DNA of 64,000 nt. It comes from Arthrobacter russicus. Lineage in GTDB: Bacteria > Actinomycetota > Actinomycetes > Actinomycetales > Micrococcaceae. The translations under genes and the position numbers were made by a program. Below the pieces are notes generated by a model. That model had not been told where the DNA came from. It did no database searches and was given only the letters and a program-made list of their open reading frames with translations. Shown in pieces: positions 42,763 through 51,853 of this stretch (position 1 is its first letter; each line of letters opens with the position of its first letter). The stretch covers positions 2,604,001 through 2,668,000 of the forward strand of contig NZ_JAVDQF010000001.1 of NCBI RefSeq assembly GCF_031454135.1, read 5' to 3'.

Positions 42763-43311
42763 ATGACCGCGCAAACTGAGCCTTTTCTGCGACCGTGGCG
42801 GGCCGGCGACGCCGAATCCGTTCTCGAAGCGTTCCGGGCGCCGGACATGGCACATCAAGGGCCGCCAATGCTTGACCCTTCTGCGGCGACGCGCTGGATC
42901 GCCGATCACCGGTGGGCCGCCTCGCCGAGCGAGTTCAGTTTCGCCATCGACATTGCCGGAATCGCGGTTGGCAATGTCGCGGTGCGCGATCTGGAATCCC
43001 GGCACCAGACCGGTTGGGTCTCCTACTGGGTGGCGGAATCGGCCCGGGGCCGAGGCTTGGCCAGCCGGGCAGTGGCTACCGTATGCGCCTGGTTGTTCCT
43101 GCAGGGCGAGACTTTTCGGCTGGAACTCGGGCATCGGGCCAATAATCCGGCGTCCGGCGCGGTTGCGGCACGTGCCGGCTTCAGCGTTGAGGGGTTGCAG
43201 CGGCAGAAACTGCGCTACGGGACGGAACGGTTCGACGTCGTCGCCTGCTCGCGGTTGGCCACCGATCCGCCGCCCGCGGTCGAGCTGCTGAGGATCGTCG
43301 ACCTGCCATAG
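42763..43311 (+). CDS. GNAT family N-acetyltransferase
   Basis: A 182-residue Acetyltransf_3 (RimJ/RimL-type) protein: PFLRPWRAGDAESVLEAFR at the N-terminus, GNVAVRDLESRHQTGWVSYW in the core and NNPASGAVAARAGFSVEGL near the end. It starts 26 bases after paaZ on the same strand and could be read through, but nothing ties it to the pathway. The substrate is unknown. A 49-base direct repeat begins 24 bases after its stop. Confidence 0.85.
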   Translation: MTAQTEPFLRPWRAGDAESVLEAFRAPDMAHQGPPMLDPSAATRWIADHRWAASPSEFSFAIDIAGIAVGNVAVRDLESRHQTGWVSYWVAESARGRGLASRAVATVCAWLFLQGETFRLELGHRANNPASGAVAARAGFSVEGLQRQKLRYGTERFDVVACSRLATDPPPAVELLRIVDLP

Positions 43312-43335
43312 CAGCGCTGCTTTCCACGCCGAATC

Positions 43336-43384
43336 CTGGGCTGCAGCACTTCTGCTCAGGATCCGGGCTCGGAAGCGGGGCAGG
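43336..43384. repeat. Direct repeat, left copy, flanking the DUF559-type gene
   Basis: This 49-base stretch (core GCTGCAGCACTTCTGCTCAG) matches 44259-44308 closely along its whole length. The two copies bracket the AbiEi/DUF559-like gene. Confidence 0.75.
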
Positions 43385-43446
43385 AGTTATCCACATCCCG
43401 GTGTCCGCGGGCTGACCTGGCGGCACCTTCAGGCGACGATGGGTGG

Positions 43447-44256
43447 ATGCAGAGCAGGGTGCGGGAAATTGCCCAATCGCAAGGCGGCGTGCTGCGGCGC
43501 CTTGAGTTGCTACGGGCCGGGATCAGCCTCACGACGATCCAAGAAGCGGTGGATTCCGGGATTCTGCTCCGGCATCCGCGCGGTGTTTATGCGTTGCCGG
43601 AGGCTTCGGATTGGTGGGTCGAAGCGCGCCGCCGCGGTGCCGAGCTCGGTTGTGTCTCTGCCGCAGATGCTCGCGGCCTTTGGGTACTGCACCGGCCAGG
43701 CCAAGTGCATGCGGCGGTGACGAACAGCCGGATCAGCGGCCCCTTCGTGAAGCACCGGAGCAGGGCGCGCTGCAGCCTGCTCGAGGTCGTGCTCCAATGC
43801 CTGCGCTGTTTGCCGGAGCTCGAGGCGCTGGTGGTTGCAGAGTCGAGCGTGGCGTTGCGGAGGCTTTCCTTGGCTGAGCTCCGCGCTGCCACGGTGGGCC
43901 ATCGGAATGCCAGGATCCGCAGCATCGTGGACCGGATCAACCCGGCGTCGGAATCGATTTTGGAGACCGTGGCGAGATACCTGCTCGAAAATGCCGGTTA
44001 CCAGGTGCAGGTCCAAAAGTATGTTCCCGGAATCGGCCGCCTGGACCTACTGGTGGACGGGGTCCTGGGCGTCGAACTGGATGGGCGGGAACACCACAGT
44101 TCGGCGCACGCCTTCGACGAGGACCGCCGGCGGAACAACCAGTGCGTGATCAACGGGATTCCGACTCTGCGGATCAAGTATTCGCTGCTGATCTTCCACG
44201 CGGAGGAGTTCTTGGCCCTGGTGGCACAGGCGATGCAGCCCCGGAACCGGCAGTGA
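43447..44256 (+). CDS. AbiEi-like/DUF559 domain protein
   Basis: A 269-residue protein. The N-terminal ~60 residues form a winged helix like that of AbiEi-type antitoxins (RVREIAQSQGGVLRRLELLR, then HPRGVYALPEA). The C-terminal domain is a Vsr/DUF559-type PD-(D/E)xK nuclease fold: YQVQVQKYVPGIGRLDLLVD, GVLGVELDGREHHSS, and FDEDRRRNNQCVINGIPTLR with the Asp-x-x-Arg motif. Such proteins are abundant and variable in actinobacteria and usually annotated as type IV antitoxin-like or endonuclease-like. There is no toxin partner beside it. It is flanked exactly by ~50-base direct repeats and sits between paa genes, suggesting an inserted cassette. Confidence 0.8.
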   Translation: MQSRVREIAQSQGGVLRRLELLRAGISLTTIQEAVDSGILLRHPRGVYALPEASDWWVEARRRGAELGCVSAADARGLWVLHRPGQVHAAVTNSRISGPFVKHRSRARCSLLEVVLQCLRCLPELEALVVAESSVALRRLSLAELRAATVGHRNARIRSIVDRINPASESILETVARYLLENAGYQVQVQKYVPGIGRLDLLVDGVLGVELDGREHHSSAHAFDEDRRRNNQCVINGIPTLRIKYSLLIFHAEEFLALVAQAMQPRNRQ

Positions 44257-44258
44257 AA

Positions 44259-44308
44259 CTGGGGCTGCAGCACTTCTGCTCAGCTTCGGGGCCTGGAAGT
44301 GGGGCAGG
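44259..44308. repeat. Direct repeat, right copy, flanking the DUF559-type gene
   Basis: A 50-base copy of the repeat at 43336-43384, lying between the DUF559-type stop and the paaR stop (convergent genes). Within it CACTTC and GAAGTG can pair, so it may also serve as a terminator. Confidence 0.75.
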
Positions 44309-44310
44309 TC

Positions 44311-44907
44311 TCAGCTGCGCAAGCCGTCGAAGACCATTGAAATGATCTGGTCCGCGAGTTCCGCCGCAGTGAGCGGCCCACCCGGGCGGTACCATTCCAC
44401 GATCGAGTTGATCGTGCCGAAGAGCAAGCGTTCCGCGGTCCGCGCGTCCACATCCGAGCGCAGCGCCCCATCGGCTTGGGCCGCCGCCACCAGTGCCGCG
44501 ATCTCCCTGTCGAAGTCGCGTCGCCGGCGCAGCGCGCCACGCTCCATCGCAGTGTTGCCGCGCAGCCGGAGCAACAACGTGACGTAGGGCAGTTTGTCCA
44601 CCAGGACGGCCACCGTGCCGCGCAAAACGTATTCGAGCCGGCCCTCGGGCGCCCCGGAACTGGCCCCGGGTTCGGACAGAATCGCCTCCAGCCCGCCCAA
44701 GGCTTGATCGAGGGCGAGCTCCAGCAAGGCTTCTTTGGAGTCGACATGGTGGTAAATCGCAGATTTCGAAACGCCGAGCCGTTCCGCCAGCAGGCCCATC
44801 GAGGTAGCCTCATAACCGTGCTGGTTGAATGCCTCGACGGCGATCCTCAGCACGGTTTCCTGATCGTAACCGGGCCTGCCGCGCTTGCTCCCCGTGGCAG
44901 TGCTCAT
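44311..44907 (-). CDS. paaR: TetR family regulator, probable phenylacetate repressor PaaR
   Basis: A 198-residue TetR protein. The HTH is VLRIAVEAFNQHGYEATSMG then LLAERLGVSKSAIYHHVDSK. The C-terminal domain is of the KstR2-like TetR_C_17 type. It is the third gene of paaI-paaK-paaR, with its ATG overlapping the paaK stop. That operon is preceded by one of the four shared palindromes, so PaaR would be autoregulated. By analogy with the TetR-type PaaR of Corynebacterium glutamicum, phenylacetyl-CoA is the likely inducer. Confidence 0.85.
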   Translation of the reverse strand: MSTATGSKRGRPGYDQETVLRIAVEAFNQHGYEATSMGLLAERLGVSKSAIYHHVDSKEALLELALDQALGGLEAILSEPGASSGAPEGRLEYVLRGTVAVLVDKLPYVTLLLRLRGNTAMERGALRRRRDFDREIAALVAAAQADGALRSDVDARTAERLLFGTINSIVEWYRPGGPLTAAELADQIISMVFDGLRS

Positions 44908-46211
44908 TTCGGCTCGCGCAGATCGTACACCCGGCGGAGTTTGCCGTTCGAACGTGCCAGCGAACCGGGTTCGACGACGGCGATGGTCGCGGAGGAGCCG
45001 ATGTGCACTTTGATCTCCTTGCGCAAGTTGTCTGCTGCCGCCTCGCGTTGCTGCCCGGTGGTTCCTTCCCGGGGCTCGATCTTGACGGTCAACTCGTCCA
45101 TTCTCTGGCCGGCCGGCCGATTGATCTCCAACTGGAAGTGCGGGCTCAGGTCTGGGATCCGCAAAGCGAGTTCTTCGATCTGGCTGGGGAAGAGATTGAC
45201 CCCGCGCAAAATGATCATATCGTCGGTCCGCCCGCCGATCCGGGCCATCCGACGCATTCCGGGGCTCGCGGTCCCGGGCAGCAGCTTGGTCAAATCCTTG
45301 GTCCGGTAGCGGATGATCGGCAGCGCTTCTTTGGTCAACGTGGTGAAAACCAATTCGCCGACTTGGCCGTCCGGCAGTGTCGCATCGAGCGAGAACGGGT
45401 CGACGATTTCGGGGCGGAAGTGGTCTTCCCAGATATGCGATCCGTCCTGGGACTGCACGAACTCGCCGGCCACGCCGGGACCCATCACTTCGGAGAGGCC
45501 GTAGATGTCGCAAGCCTTCAGATCGAGGCCGGATTCCAGTTCTTGCCGCATCTCTTCGGTCCAGGGCTCCGCTCCGCAGACTGCGAACTTCAGCGACGAA
45601 CTGCGCGGGTCCATCCCCTGATGCCGCATGGCATCCATGATGGTCAGCAGGTAGGTGGGCGTGCACATGATGACTTCCGGCCGAAAATCCTGGATCAATT
45701 GGATCTGCCGCTCGGTTTGTCCTCCGGACATCGGAATCACGGTGCAGCCCAAGGCTTCCGCGCCGTAATGTGCGCCGAGCCCGCCGGTGAACAGTCCGTA
45801 GCCGTACGCGATGTGGACCTTGTGGCCGGGCCGCACGCCGGAAGCCCGCATCGAGCGGGCCACCAGGGATGCCCAGGTTTTCAGGTCTTGCGCGGTGTAG
45901 CCGACGACGGTCGGCCGGCCGGTCGTGCCGGAGGAAGCATGGATCCGGGCGATCCGCTCTTGCGGGACGGCGAACATGCCGAACGGGTATTCGGTGCGGA
46001 GGTCCTCTTTGGTGGTGAACGGAAAACCGGCGAGGTCCGAGAGCTGGCGGAGGTCCTCGGGCCGGACTCCGGCGTCGTCGAATTTGCGCCGGTACAGCGG
46101 AACCCGCGCATAGGCATAGGCGAGGGTGTGTTGCAGCCGGCTCAACTGCAACGCTTCGATCTGTTCCCGGTCGAAGCGTTCCGCGGAACCAGTCTCGGTC
46201 AGATCAGTCAC
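44904..46211 (-). CDS. paaK: Phenylacetate-CoA ligase
   Basis: A 435-residue AMP-forming ligase that activates phenylacetate, the first step of the pathway. The P-loop is RIHASSGTTGRPTVVGYT, the PaaK-specific block is KVHIAYGYGLFTGGLGAHYG then GCTVIPMSGGQTERQ, the adenine motif is CDIYGLSEVMGPGV, and the hinge/C-terminal domain has IGGRTDDMIILRGVNLFPSQ and the Lys in NGKLRRVYD. The start is GTG 46211, overlapping paaI (GTGA). Full length for the family. Confidence 0.95.
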   Translation of the reverse strand: MTDLTETGSAERFDREQIEALQLSRLQHTLAYAYARVPLYRRKFDDAGVRPEDLRQLSDLAGFPFTTKEDLRTEYPFGMFAVPQERIARIHASSGTTGRPTVVGYTAQDLKTWASLVARSMRASGVRPGHKVHIAYGYGLFTGGLGAHYGAEALGCTVIPMSGGQTERQIQLIQDFRPEVIMCTPTYLLTIMDAMRHQGMDPRSSSLKFAVCGAEPWTEEMRQELESGLDLKACDIYGLSEVMGPGVAGEFVQSQDGSHIWEDHFRPEIVDPFSLDATLPDGQVGELVFTTLTKEALPIIRYRTKDLTKLLPGTASPGMRRMARIGGRTDDMIILRGVNLFPSQIEELALRIPDLSPHFQLEINRPAGQRMDELTVKIEPREGTTGQQREAAADNLRKEIKVHIGSSATIAVVEPGSLARSNGKLRRVYDLREPK

Positions 46212-46630
46212 TGGGTGCTCCTGCGGGTGGGAATGGTCCGGGAACGGCCGCGGAACTCGGCAATCAGTTGCTGCGCACCGTCGGCTGATTCGGCAAAAAC
46301 CTGGACGTCATAGAGTCCGCTCCGGCCATTGCTGGAGCGCCGATCGGCCACCGCGGTCAGCTTCTGCCCGGCATGGCTGGGTGCCAGGAAATTGATGTCC
46401 GCACCGGCTGCAACGGTCTGGCTGCTGCCATCGGAGCCGGCCGGGTTGCAGGCGAAGGCGAAGGCGGAGTCGGCCAGCGCGAAGATCATTCCACCGTGGC
46501 TGACCCCGAATCCGTTCATCATCTCCGGGCGCAAGACCATAGACAGGGTGGCGTGGCCATCGTCGATTTTCTCGATCGCCACACCGAGCCAGCCGGAGGC
46601 GGCATCGTCAGCGAGCATGGGGTGCGTCAT
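46208..46630 (-). CDS. paaI: Hydroxyphenylacetyl-CoA thioesterase PaaI
   Basis: A 140-residue hotdog thioesterase. The active-site helix MMNGFGVSHGGMIFALADSA and the following INFLAPSHAGQKLTAVA and GLYDVQVFAESADG match the PaaI/PaaD-thioesterase subfamily. It releases CoA from dead-end hydroxylated phenylacetyl-CoAs, protecting the CoA pool. It is the first gene of paaI-paaK-paaR, with a PaaR-type palindrome about 35 bases upstream. Confidence 0.9.
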   Translation of the reverse strand: MTHPMLADDAASGWLGVAIEKIDDGHATLSMVLRPEMMNGFGVSHGGMIFALADSAFAFACNPAGSDGSSQTVAAGADINFLAPSHAGQKLTAVADRRSSNGRSGLYDVQVFAESADGAQQLIAEFRGRSRTIPTRRSTQ

Positions 46631-46663
46631 AGAACCTCCAGAAAGCTGATCAGGCCGGGCTGG

Positions 46664-46687
46664 TTTACTGACCGAATGTTCATTAGG
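46664..46687. promoter_or_regulatory. PaaR-type operator, site 3 (paaI-paaK-paaR)
   Basis: TTTACTGACCGAATGTTCATTAGG is a degenerate version of the paaZ site: the left half TTTACTGACCG is identical, the right half TGTTCATTA is diverged. It lies 34 bases before paaI on the minus strand and could also affect the divergent LCP gene. Confidence 0.6.
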
Positions 46688-46808
46688 TAATCCGGTTTTC
46701 GGATCTGTGTCAAGACTATGACGTTGTCCTCAGCGGATGCTCAGCGGGCCCTGTTGGGCGCGGGCATGCGGTATTCTCAACCCTTAAGCCACCTTGAGGG
46801 AAGAACAG

Positions 46809-48431
46809 ATGCGAGAAGCCGCCACCAGCCGTCGGAATCGACGGCGTGAATCACCGCGCCATCTGACGTCGCCGGATGCCCCGGCCTCGAACGGCCGGAT
46901 TGTCGGGCTGTTGTTCCTCAACGTGATTCTGCCGGGCGCTCCGCGGTTCCTCCGTGGGTCGAAGGGCTGGTCGAGGTGGGTTTTCCTCCTGATTCCGGCG
47001 ATTTTCTGGGCGGCCGGGTCCTACTTGGGCGTATCGGTGCTCGTTGATCGGGCCTCCGGGATTTCCTGGGTCACGCACCCGGGCCGATCCTTGGTCCTGC
47101 TGATCGGACTGATCCTGCTTTCCGCCTGGTACTTGGTGACTTTCCTGGACATTTTCGGCCTGATCCGATTCCGCAGGCTCCAGCCGGGCGGCAAAGTACT
47201 CACGGTGCTCGTCCTGGTTCCGCTCTTGGTCATCACTTCAGGGGGCACGGGGTATGCGGCGTATCTGCTCAATCTCAGCAGGAATGCGCTTTCCGATATT
47301 TTCACCGGTCCGCTGAGCGGAGGCGATGGGAAGCCGGTCTCGCCGTTCTTGAACCCGGTGGACGGACGATACAACTTCCTGGTCATGGGCGGCGACGCCG
47401 GGGAAGACCGGACCGGGCGGCGGCCGGACAGCATCATGGCGATCAGTGTGGACGCGGCAACCGGTGCCACCGCGACGATCAGCGTGCCGCGGAACTTCCA
47501 AGGTGCACCATTCCCGGCCAGCTCCCCGTTGAAGAAGGTGATGCCGGACGGATTCAGCTGCGGTGATCAATGCATCATCGGGAATCTGTATTCCAAGGTC
47601 ACCGAACAGTACTCGTCGCTCTACCCCGGAGTGGCCGATCCCGGGGCCAAAGCCATGATGGAGACGGTCAGCGAGATCCTCGGCTTGACCATGCAGGCGT
47701 ACGTCATCGTCGACATGGACAATTTCTCCACCTTGATCGATCTCTTGGGCGGGGTGAAGGTCAACGCCGGCGGCTGGGTGCCGATCAGCGGCGAGGCTAC
47801 CGACGAAAACGGCGGGCATCTGCCGCCGGAGGGCTGGATCGCCCCCGGGCTGCAAACGCTGAACGGATACCAGGCGCTCTGGTACGCCAGGTCCCGGGAA
47901 TGGACCACCGACTATGCGCGCAGCCTTCGGCAACAATGCGTGGTCCAGGCCCTGGTCAAACAGATGGATCCACTCAAAGTGCTGACCAAATTCGGCGAAT
48001 TGGCCAAGGCCGGCACCCAGATCATGGAATCGGACATCACCACGGACCAACTGAGCACCTTCGTGGAATTGGCACTGAAATCCCAGAGCCAGGAAACGAA
48101 GCGGCTCACCTTGGGTCCGCCGGATTTCAGCACCGAATTCTCCACCTATCCGGATTTCGAACAGATCCGGATCCGGGTCGCCCAACTGCTGGGCAAACCG
48201 GTACCGTCGCCGTCGTCGACCGGCCGCGCGACGACTCCGCCGATCGGAACCCTCACCCCGCCGCCGACCTCCGAGGGCACGCCGAGCGGCACACCGAGCG
48301 GCACGCCGAGCGGCACGCCGACTCAGGGTCCGCCGCTCACCGAGCAGTACCTGCAGCAGCTGGCCCGGATGGGGGCCACGAACACCTTGGTGGAATTGCT
48401 CGCCAACAACGGGACGTGTTCGCCGGGCTAA
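46809..48431 (+). CDS. LCP (LytR-CpsA-Psr) family protein
   Basis: A 540-residue membrane protein expected to attach wall polymers to peptidoglycan. Four hydrophobic segments lie in the first ~160 residues, ending with VLVPLLVITSGGTGYAAYLL. The extracellular LCP domain has YNFLVMGGDAGEDRTGRRPD, SIMAISVDAATGATATISVP-RN, and LIDLLGGVKVNAGGW, with the Arg-rich polyprenyl-phosphate site in WYARSRE. The C-terminal region is Pro/Thr/Ser-rich with the tetrapeptide repeat GTPS (12-bp DNA repeats, 48276-48320). GAGGG eight bases before ATG 46809 fixes the start. Confidence 0.88.
   Translation: MREAATSRRNRRRESPRHLTSPDAPASNGRIVGLLFLNVILPGAPRFLRGSKGWSRWVFLLIPAIFWAAGSYLGVSVLVDRASGISWVTHPGRSLVLLIGLILLSAWYLVTFLDIFGLIRFRRLQPGGKVLTVLVLVPLLVITSGGTGYAAYLLNLSRNALSDIFTGPLSGGDGKPVSPFLNPVDGRYNFLVMGGDAGEDRTGRRPDSIMAISVDAATGATATISVPRNFQGAPFPASSPLKKVMPDGFSCGDQCIIGNLYSKVTEQYSSLYPGVADPGAKAMMETVSEILGLTMQAYVIVDMDNFSTLIDLLGGVKVNAGGWVPISGEATDENGGHLPPEGWIAPGLQTLNGYQALWYARSREWTTDYARSLRQQCVVQALVKQMDPLKVLTKFGELAKAGTQIMESDITTDQLSTFVELALKSQSQETKRLTLGPPDFSTEFSTYPDFEQIRIRVAQLLGKPVPSPSSTGRATTPPIGTLTPPPTSEGTPSGTPSGTPSGTPTQGPPLTEQYLQQLARMGATNTLVELLANNGTCSPG
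48276..48320 (+). repeat. 12-bp tandem repeats in the LCP gene
   Basis: About four copies of GGCACGCCGAGC encode Gly-Thr-Pro-Ser repeats in the extracellular low-complexity tail. Copy number could vary between strains. Confidence 0.8.
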
Positions 48432-48522
48432 CCCGGCACCGGGAACTGTGAACCGGGCAGGAAAGACGAGTATTTGCTCACAAAGCTCCCGGTAATGCGC
48501 CTGGCTTTGACAGGATGGGGGA

Positions 48523-50625
48523 GTGACTCAGGGAATCTACGTCTCCGCTGCAATGCCGGGCTCCGGCAAATCGCTCATCACGCTTGGCCTGGCTGATGCC
48601 CTGCATCGAAGGGCAGACCGGATCGGTTTCTTCCGTCCGATCATTTCCGAAGCCGACGCCGGTCAGGACCCGATGGTGGCGATGATGGCCAGAACCTTCG
48701 ATCTCGCACCGAGCGTCTGCCGGGCGGGGCTGACTGCGCAGGAGGCCCGGACCCTGCTGGCATCGGGGCAGCGCGAGGAAATCGATTCGCGCTGCGTGGC
48801 GATTTATGCGGAGATCGCCAAACAAGTCGACGTCGTGATCGTCGAAGGCACCGATTTGACCGGGCAGGACGCCGCGGTCGAATTCGACCTCAACGCCCGG
48901 CTCGCCAACAATCTGGGCTGCGTGGTGCTGTCCGTGGTCAGCGCCAAAGACCGTACGACGGCGGAAGTCGCCGACGCGGTAGACGTCTCCAGGAAGGCCC
49001 TGGCTGCCGCCAACTGCACACTGCTGGCCATGATGGTCAACCGTGCGGAGCCCGCGGAGTTGGCCGAGATCGGCGCATCGCTGCGTCCGGGAGTTTCGGG
49101 GAAGCCGGTTTACATCCTGCCCGAAATCGCCCAAATCTCCCGCCCCACCGTCGGTGAAGTCGCTACCGCGCTGTCCTTGCGGCAAATCGCAGGCAGCTCC
49201 GAACAGGAGCGCGACGTCGAATCGATCAAGGTCGCGGCGATGAGCGTGGGCAATTTCCTCAATGTGCTCGACGCCGGCGCCCTGGTGATCGTGCCCGGCG
49301 ACCGTGCCGACGTCATGGTGGCAACCCTGGCTTCGACATTTTCACCGGAATTCCCGGTACCCTCCGGGATGATCCTCACCGGCGGTCTGGCCCCGGACGC
49401 GCATATCTACCCTTTGCTGGCACAAGCGCCGTTTCCGATTTTCGACAGTCCGGAGGACACCTACCACACGGCCAAGCAGGTCAGTGAAGTGCGGAGCGAA
49501 ATCTGGTCGTCGCAACGCCGCAAAGCGGCCGCTGCACTCGGCGCCTGGTCCAAGCACGTGGACGAATCCGAACTGCTGCACCGGATCGACATCCCGCGCC
49601 CGGTCCGGATGACACCGCTGCGGTTCCTGCACGAACTGATCGAGCGGGCGCGGAGCGACCGGAAACACATCGTGCTCCCGGAAGGCGGCGATGTGCGGAT
49701 TCTGCGTGCCGCGGAGATCCTGCACCGCCGCGATGTCTGCGATCTGACCGTCTTGGGCGAGCTCAACCAGGTGCGTGAACTGGCGGCAAGTCACGGCATC
49801 GACCTGAGCGGGATCACCTTGATCGACCCCGCGGCCAGCGAACTGCGGGAGGAATTCGCCGAAGAATATGCGCGGTTGCGCGCACACAAAGGGATGGACC
49901 TGGGCCGAGCCCGCGAGATCATGCTGGAGCCCTCGTACTTCGGCACCATGATGGTTCAGCTGGGCGTGGTGGACGGCATGGTGTCGGGCGCGGCGCACAC
50001 CACCGCGAACACTATCCGGCCGGCCCTGGAATTCGTCAAAACCGCCGACGGCGTCAAGATCGTCTCCTCGGTGTTCCTGATGCTGTTGCCGGATCGGGTA
50101 CTGGTCTACGGCGATTGCGCGGTGAACCCGGAGCCGAACGAGGAGCAACTGGCCGATATCGCGATCGCCTCGGCACAGACTGCGCAGCAATTCGGGGTGG
50201 AACCCCGGATCGCCATGTTGTCCTATTCCACCGGGGAGTCCGGGACCGGCGCTGCGGTGGACGAGGTCCGGGCGGCGACGGAACTGGTGCGCAAACTCCG
50301 GCCCGATCTCCCGGTCGAAGGCCCAATCCAATATGACGCTGCGGTGGATGCCTCGATTGCGGCGTCGAAATTGCCGGCTTCGCAGGTCGCCGGGCAGGCA
50401 ACGGTGTTCATTTTCCCGGATCTGAACACCGGGAACAACACGTACAAGGCGGTGCAGCAGTCCTCCGGAGCGGTCGCCGTCGGGCCGGTATTGCAAGGCC
50501 TGCGCAAGCCGATCAATGATCTTTCCCGGGGCTGCACGGTTGAAGACATCGTCAATACGGTGGCGATTACTGCGGTCCAAGGCCAGAATTCAGCGGCGCC
50601 GGCCGTGCCGAATCAGGAAGCATAG
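48523..50625 (+). CDS. pta: Phosphate acetyltransferase
   Basis: A 700-residue long-form Pta converting acetyl-CoA and phosphate to acetyl phosphate. The N-terminal BioD-like P-loop domain starts IYVSAAMPGSGKSLITLGLA, a DRTGG domain follows (about residues 215-325), and the C-terminal PTA/PTB catalytic domain begins RFLHELIERARSDRKHIVLP and contains MVSGAAHTTANTIRPAL and FIFPDLNTGNNTYKAVQQ. GTG start at 48523. ackA begins eight bases after the stop, so pta-ackA is an operon for overflow or use of acetate. Confidence 0.95.
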   Translation: MTQGIYVSAAMPGSGKSLITLGLADALHRRADRIGFFRPIISEADAGQDPMVAMMARTFDLAPSVCRAGLTAQEARTLLASGQREEIDSRCVAIYAEIAKQVDVVIVEGTDLTGQDAAVEFDLNARLANNLGCVVLSVVSAKDRTTAEVADAVDVSRKALAAANCTLLAMMVNRAEPAELAEIGASLRPGVSGKPVYILPEIAQISRPTVGEVATALSLRQIAGSSEQERDVESIKVAAMSVGNFLNVLDAGALVIVPGDRADVMVATLASTFSPEFPVPSGMILTGGLAPDAHIYPLLAQAPFPIFDSPEDTYHTAKQVSEVRSEIWSSQRRKAAAALGAWSKHVDESELLHRIDIPRPVRMTPLRFLHELIERARSDRKHIVLPEGGDVRILRAAEILHRRDVCDLTVLGELNQVRELAASHGIDLSGITLIDPAASELREEFAEEYARLRAHKGMDLGRAREIMLEPSYFGTMMVQLGVVDGMVSGAAHTTANTIRPALEFVKTADGVKIVSSVFLMLLPDRVLVYGDCAVNPEPNEEQLADIAIASAQTAQQFGVEPRIAMLSYSTGESGTGAAVDEVRAATELVRKLRPDLPVEGPIQYDAAVDASIAASKLPASQVAGQATVFIFPDLNTGNNTYKAVQQSSGAVAVGPVLQGLRKPINDLSRGCTVEDIVNTVAITAVQGQNSAAPAVPNQEA

Positions 50626-50633
50626 GAGTCCCG

Positions 50634-51749
50634 ATGCAGGTTCTCGTGATCAATTCAGGGTCTTCTTCGCTCAAATACCAAGTGCGGGACATCGAAGCCA
50701 ACGAGGTGCTCCTGGAAGGGCTGATCGAAAAGATCGGCGAGCCGGAGGTGCCCGATCACGCTGCAGCCTTGGAGCTGGTCAGTGCGGCGCTGGGCGACAC
50801 CCGGATCGACGCGGTCGGGCACCGGGTGGTGCATGGCGGGGAGCGTTTCAGTTCCCCGGTGCTGATCGACAACGAGATCATTCGGGCGATCGAGCGGCTC
50901 AATCCGCTGGCCCCCTTGCACAACCCGGCGAATGTGCTGGGGATCCGGGCGATCGCGAAAAAATGGCCGCAGCTTCCGCAGGTGGCGGTTTTCGACACCG
51001 CGTTCCACCGGACCTTGCCGGAGGAGGCTTGGCGCTATGCGCTTCCGGAAGAGCTGTACCGGAACCACGGGATCCGCCGGTACGGCTTCCATGGCACCAG
51101 CCACCAGTACGTCACCGGGCGCAGCGCCGAATATCTGGGGATTCCGGTGGCCGAGTTCGACGGCGTGATCGCGCATCTGGGCAACGGCGCGTCGATCACC
51201 GCGGTGAAGTCGGGGAAGAGCATCGACACCTCGATGGGCTTCACTCCGCTGGAAGGTTTGGTGATGGGTACCCGCAGCGGGGATTTCGATCCTTCAATTC
51301 TGGTTTTCCTGGCCCGGCAGGGCTATGACGCAGACCAACTCGACGCCTTGGTCAATCGGGAGTCCGGACTGTTCGCGCTCGCCGGCAACAACGACATGCG
51401 AACGGTCGTCGATGCCGCGGCAGCCGGCGACGCCGCGGCGAAGACTGCACTTTCGGTGGCGGCCTACCGGCTGGCGAAATACATCGGCGGCTACCAGGTG
51501 GCCGTCGGCGGGGCCAAGGCCCTGGTGTTCACCGCGGGGATCGGCGAGAACTCGGCGGAATTCCGGGCTTTGGTGGTGGACCGGTTGGCAGCGCTGGGTT
51601 TGTTCCTGGACCGCGAGGCGAATGCGCTGTGTTCGAAAGAGATCCGGACGATCAGCCGCGAAGACTCTGCCTTCCCGATCCTGGTGGTGCCGACCGACGA
51701 AGAGCGAGCGATCGCCGAGGCCACCGCTGCGGTCGTCGCGGCGGGCTGA
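50634..51749 (+). CDS. ackA: Acetate kinase
   Basis: A 371-residue ASKHA-fold kinase that transfers phosphate between ATP and acetate. Signatures: VLVINSGSSSLKYQVRD, QVAVFDTAFHRTLPEEA, YGFHGTSHQYVT, IAHLGNGASITAVKSGKSID with STSMGFTPLEGLVMGTRSGD, and VFTAGIGENSAEFR. It is about 25 residues shorter than the E. coli enzyme because of a compact N-terminal region, as in other actinobacteria. AGGAG precedes the ATG. Operon partner of pta. Confidence 0.95.
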   Translation: MQVLVINSGSSSLKYQVRDIEANEVLLEGLIEKIGEPEVPDHAAALELVSAALGDTRIDAVGHRVVHGGERFSSPVLIDNEIIRAIERLNPLAPLHNPANVLGIRAIAKKWPQLPQVAVFDTAFHRTLPEEAWRYALPEELYRNHGIRRYGFHGTSHQYVTGRSAEYLGIPVAEFDGVIAHLGNGASITAVKSGKSIDTSMGFTPLEGLVMGTRSGDFDPSILVFLARQGYDADQLDALVNRESGLFALAGNNDMRTVVDAAAAGDAAAKTALSVAAYRLAKYIGGYQVAVGGAKALVFTAGIGENSAEFRALVVDRLAALGLFLDREANALCSKEIRTISREDSAFPILVVPTDEERAIAEATAAVVAAG

Positions 51750-51792
51750 GGGGTGGGTCCCATCCAGTCGGCAAACTCACTGGGCTGCAACG

Positions 51793-51832
51793 AGTATGTC
51801 CCACTGAGTGCAGCGACTCAGTGGGACATACT
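51793..51832. terminator. 17-bp perfect inverted repeat between convergent ackA and peptidase genes
   Basis: AGTATGTCCCACTGAGT (51793-51809) and ACTCAGTGGGACATACT (51816-51832) are perfect inverse copies around a 6-base loop GCAGCG. There is no T-tract. It sits between two convergent genes and may act as a bidirectional terminator or be a REP-like element. Confidence 0.65.
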
Positions 51833-51853
51833 GCGACGGAAAGATGAGCGCGC

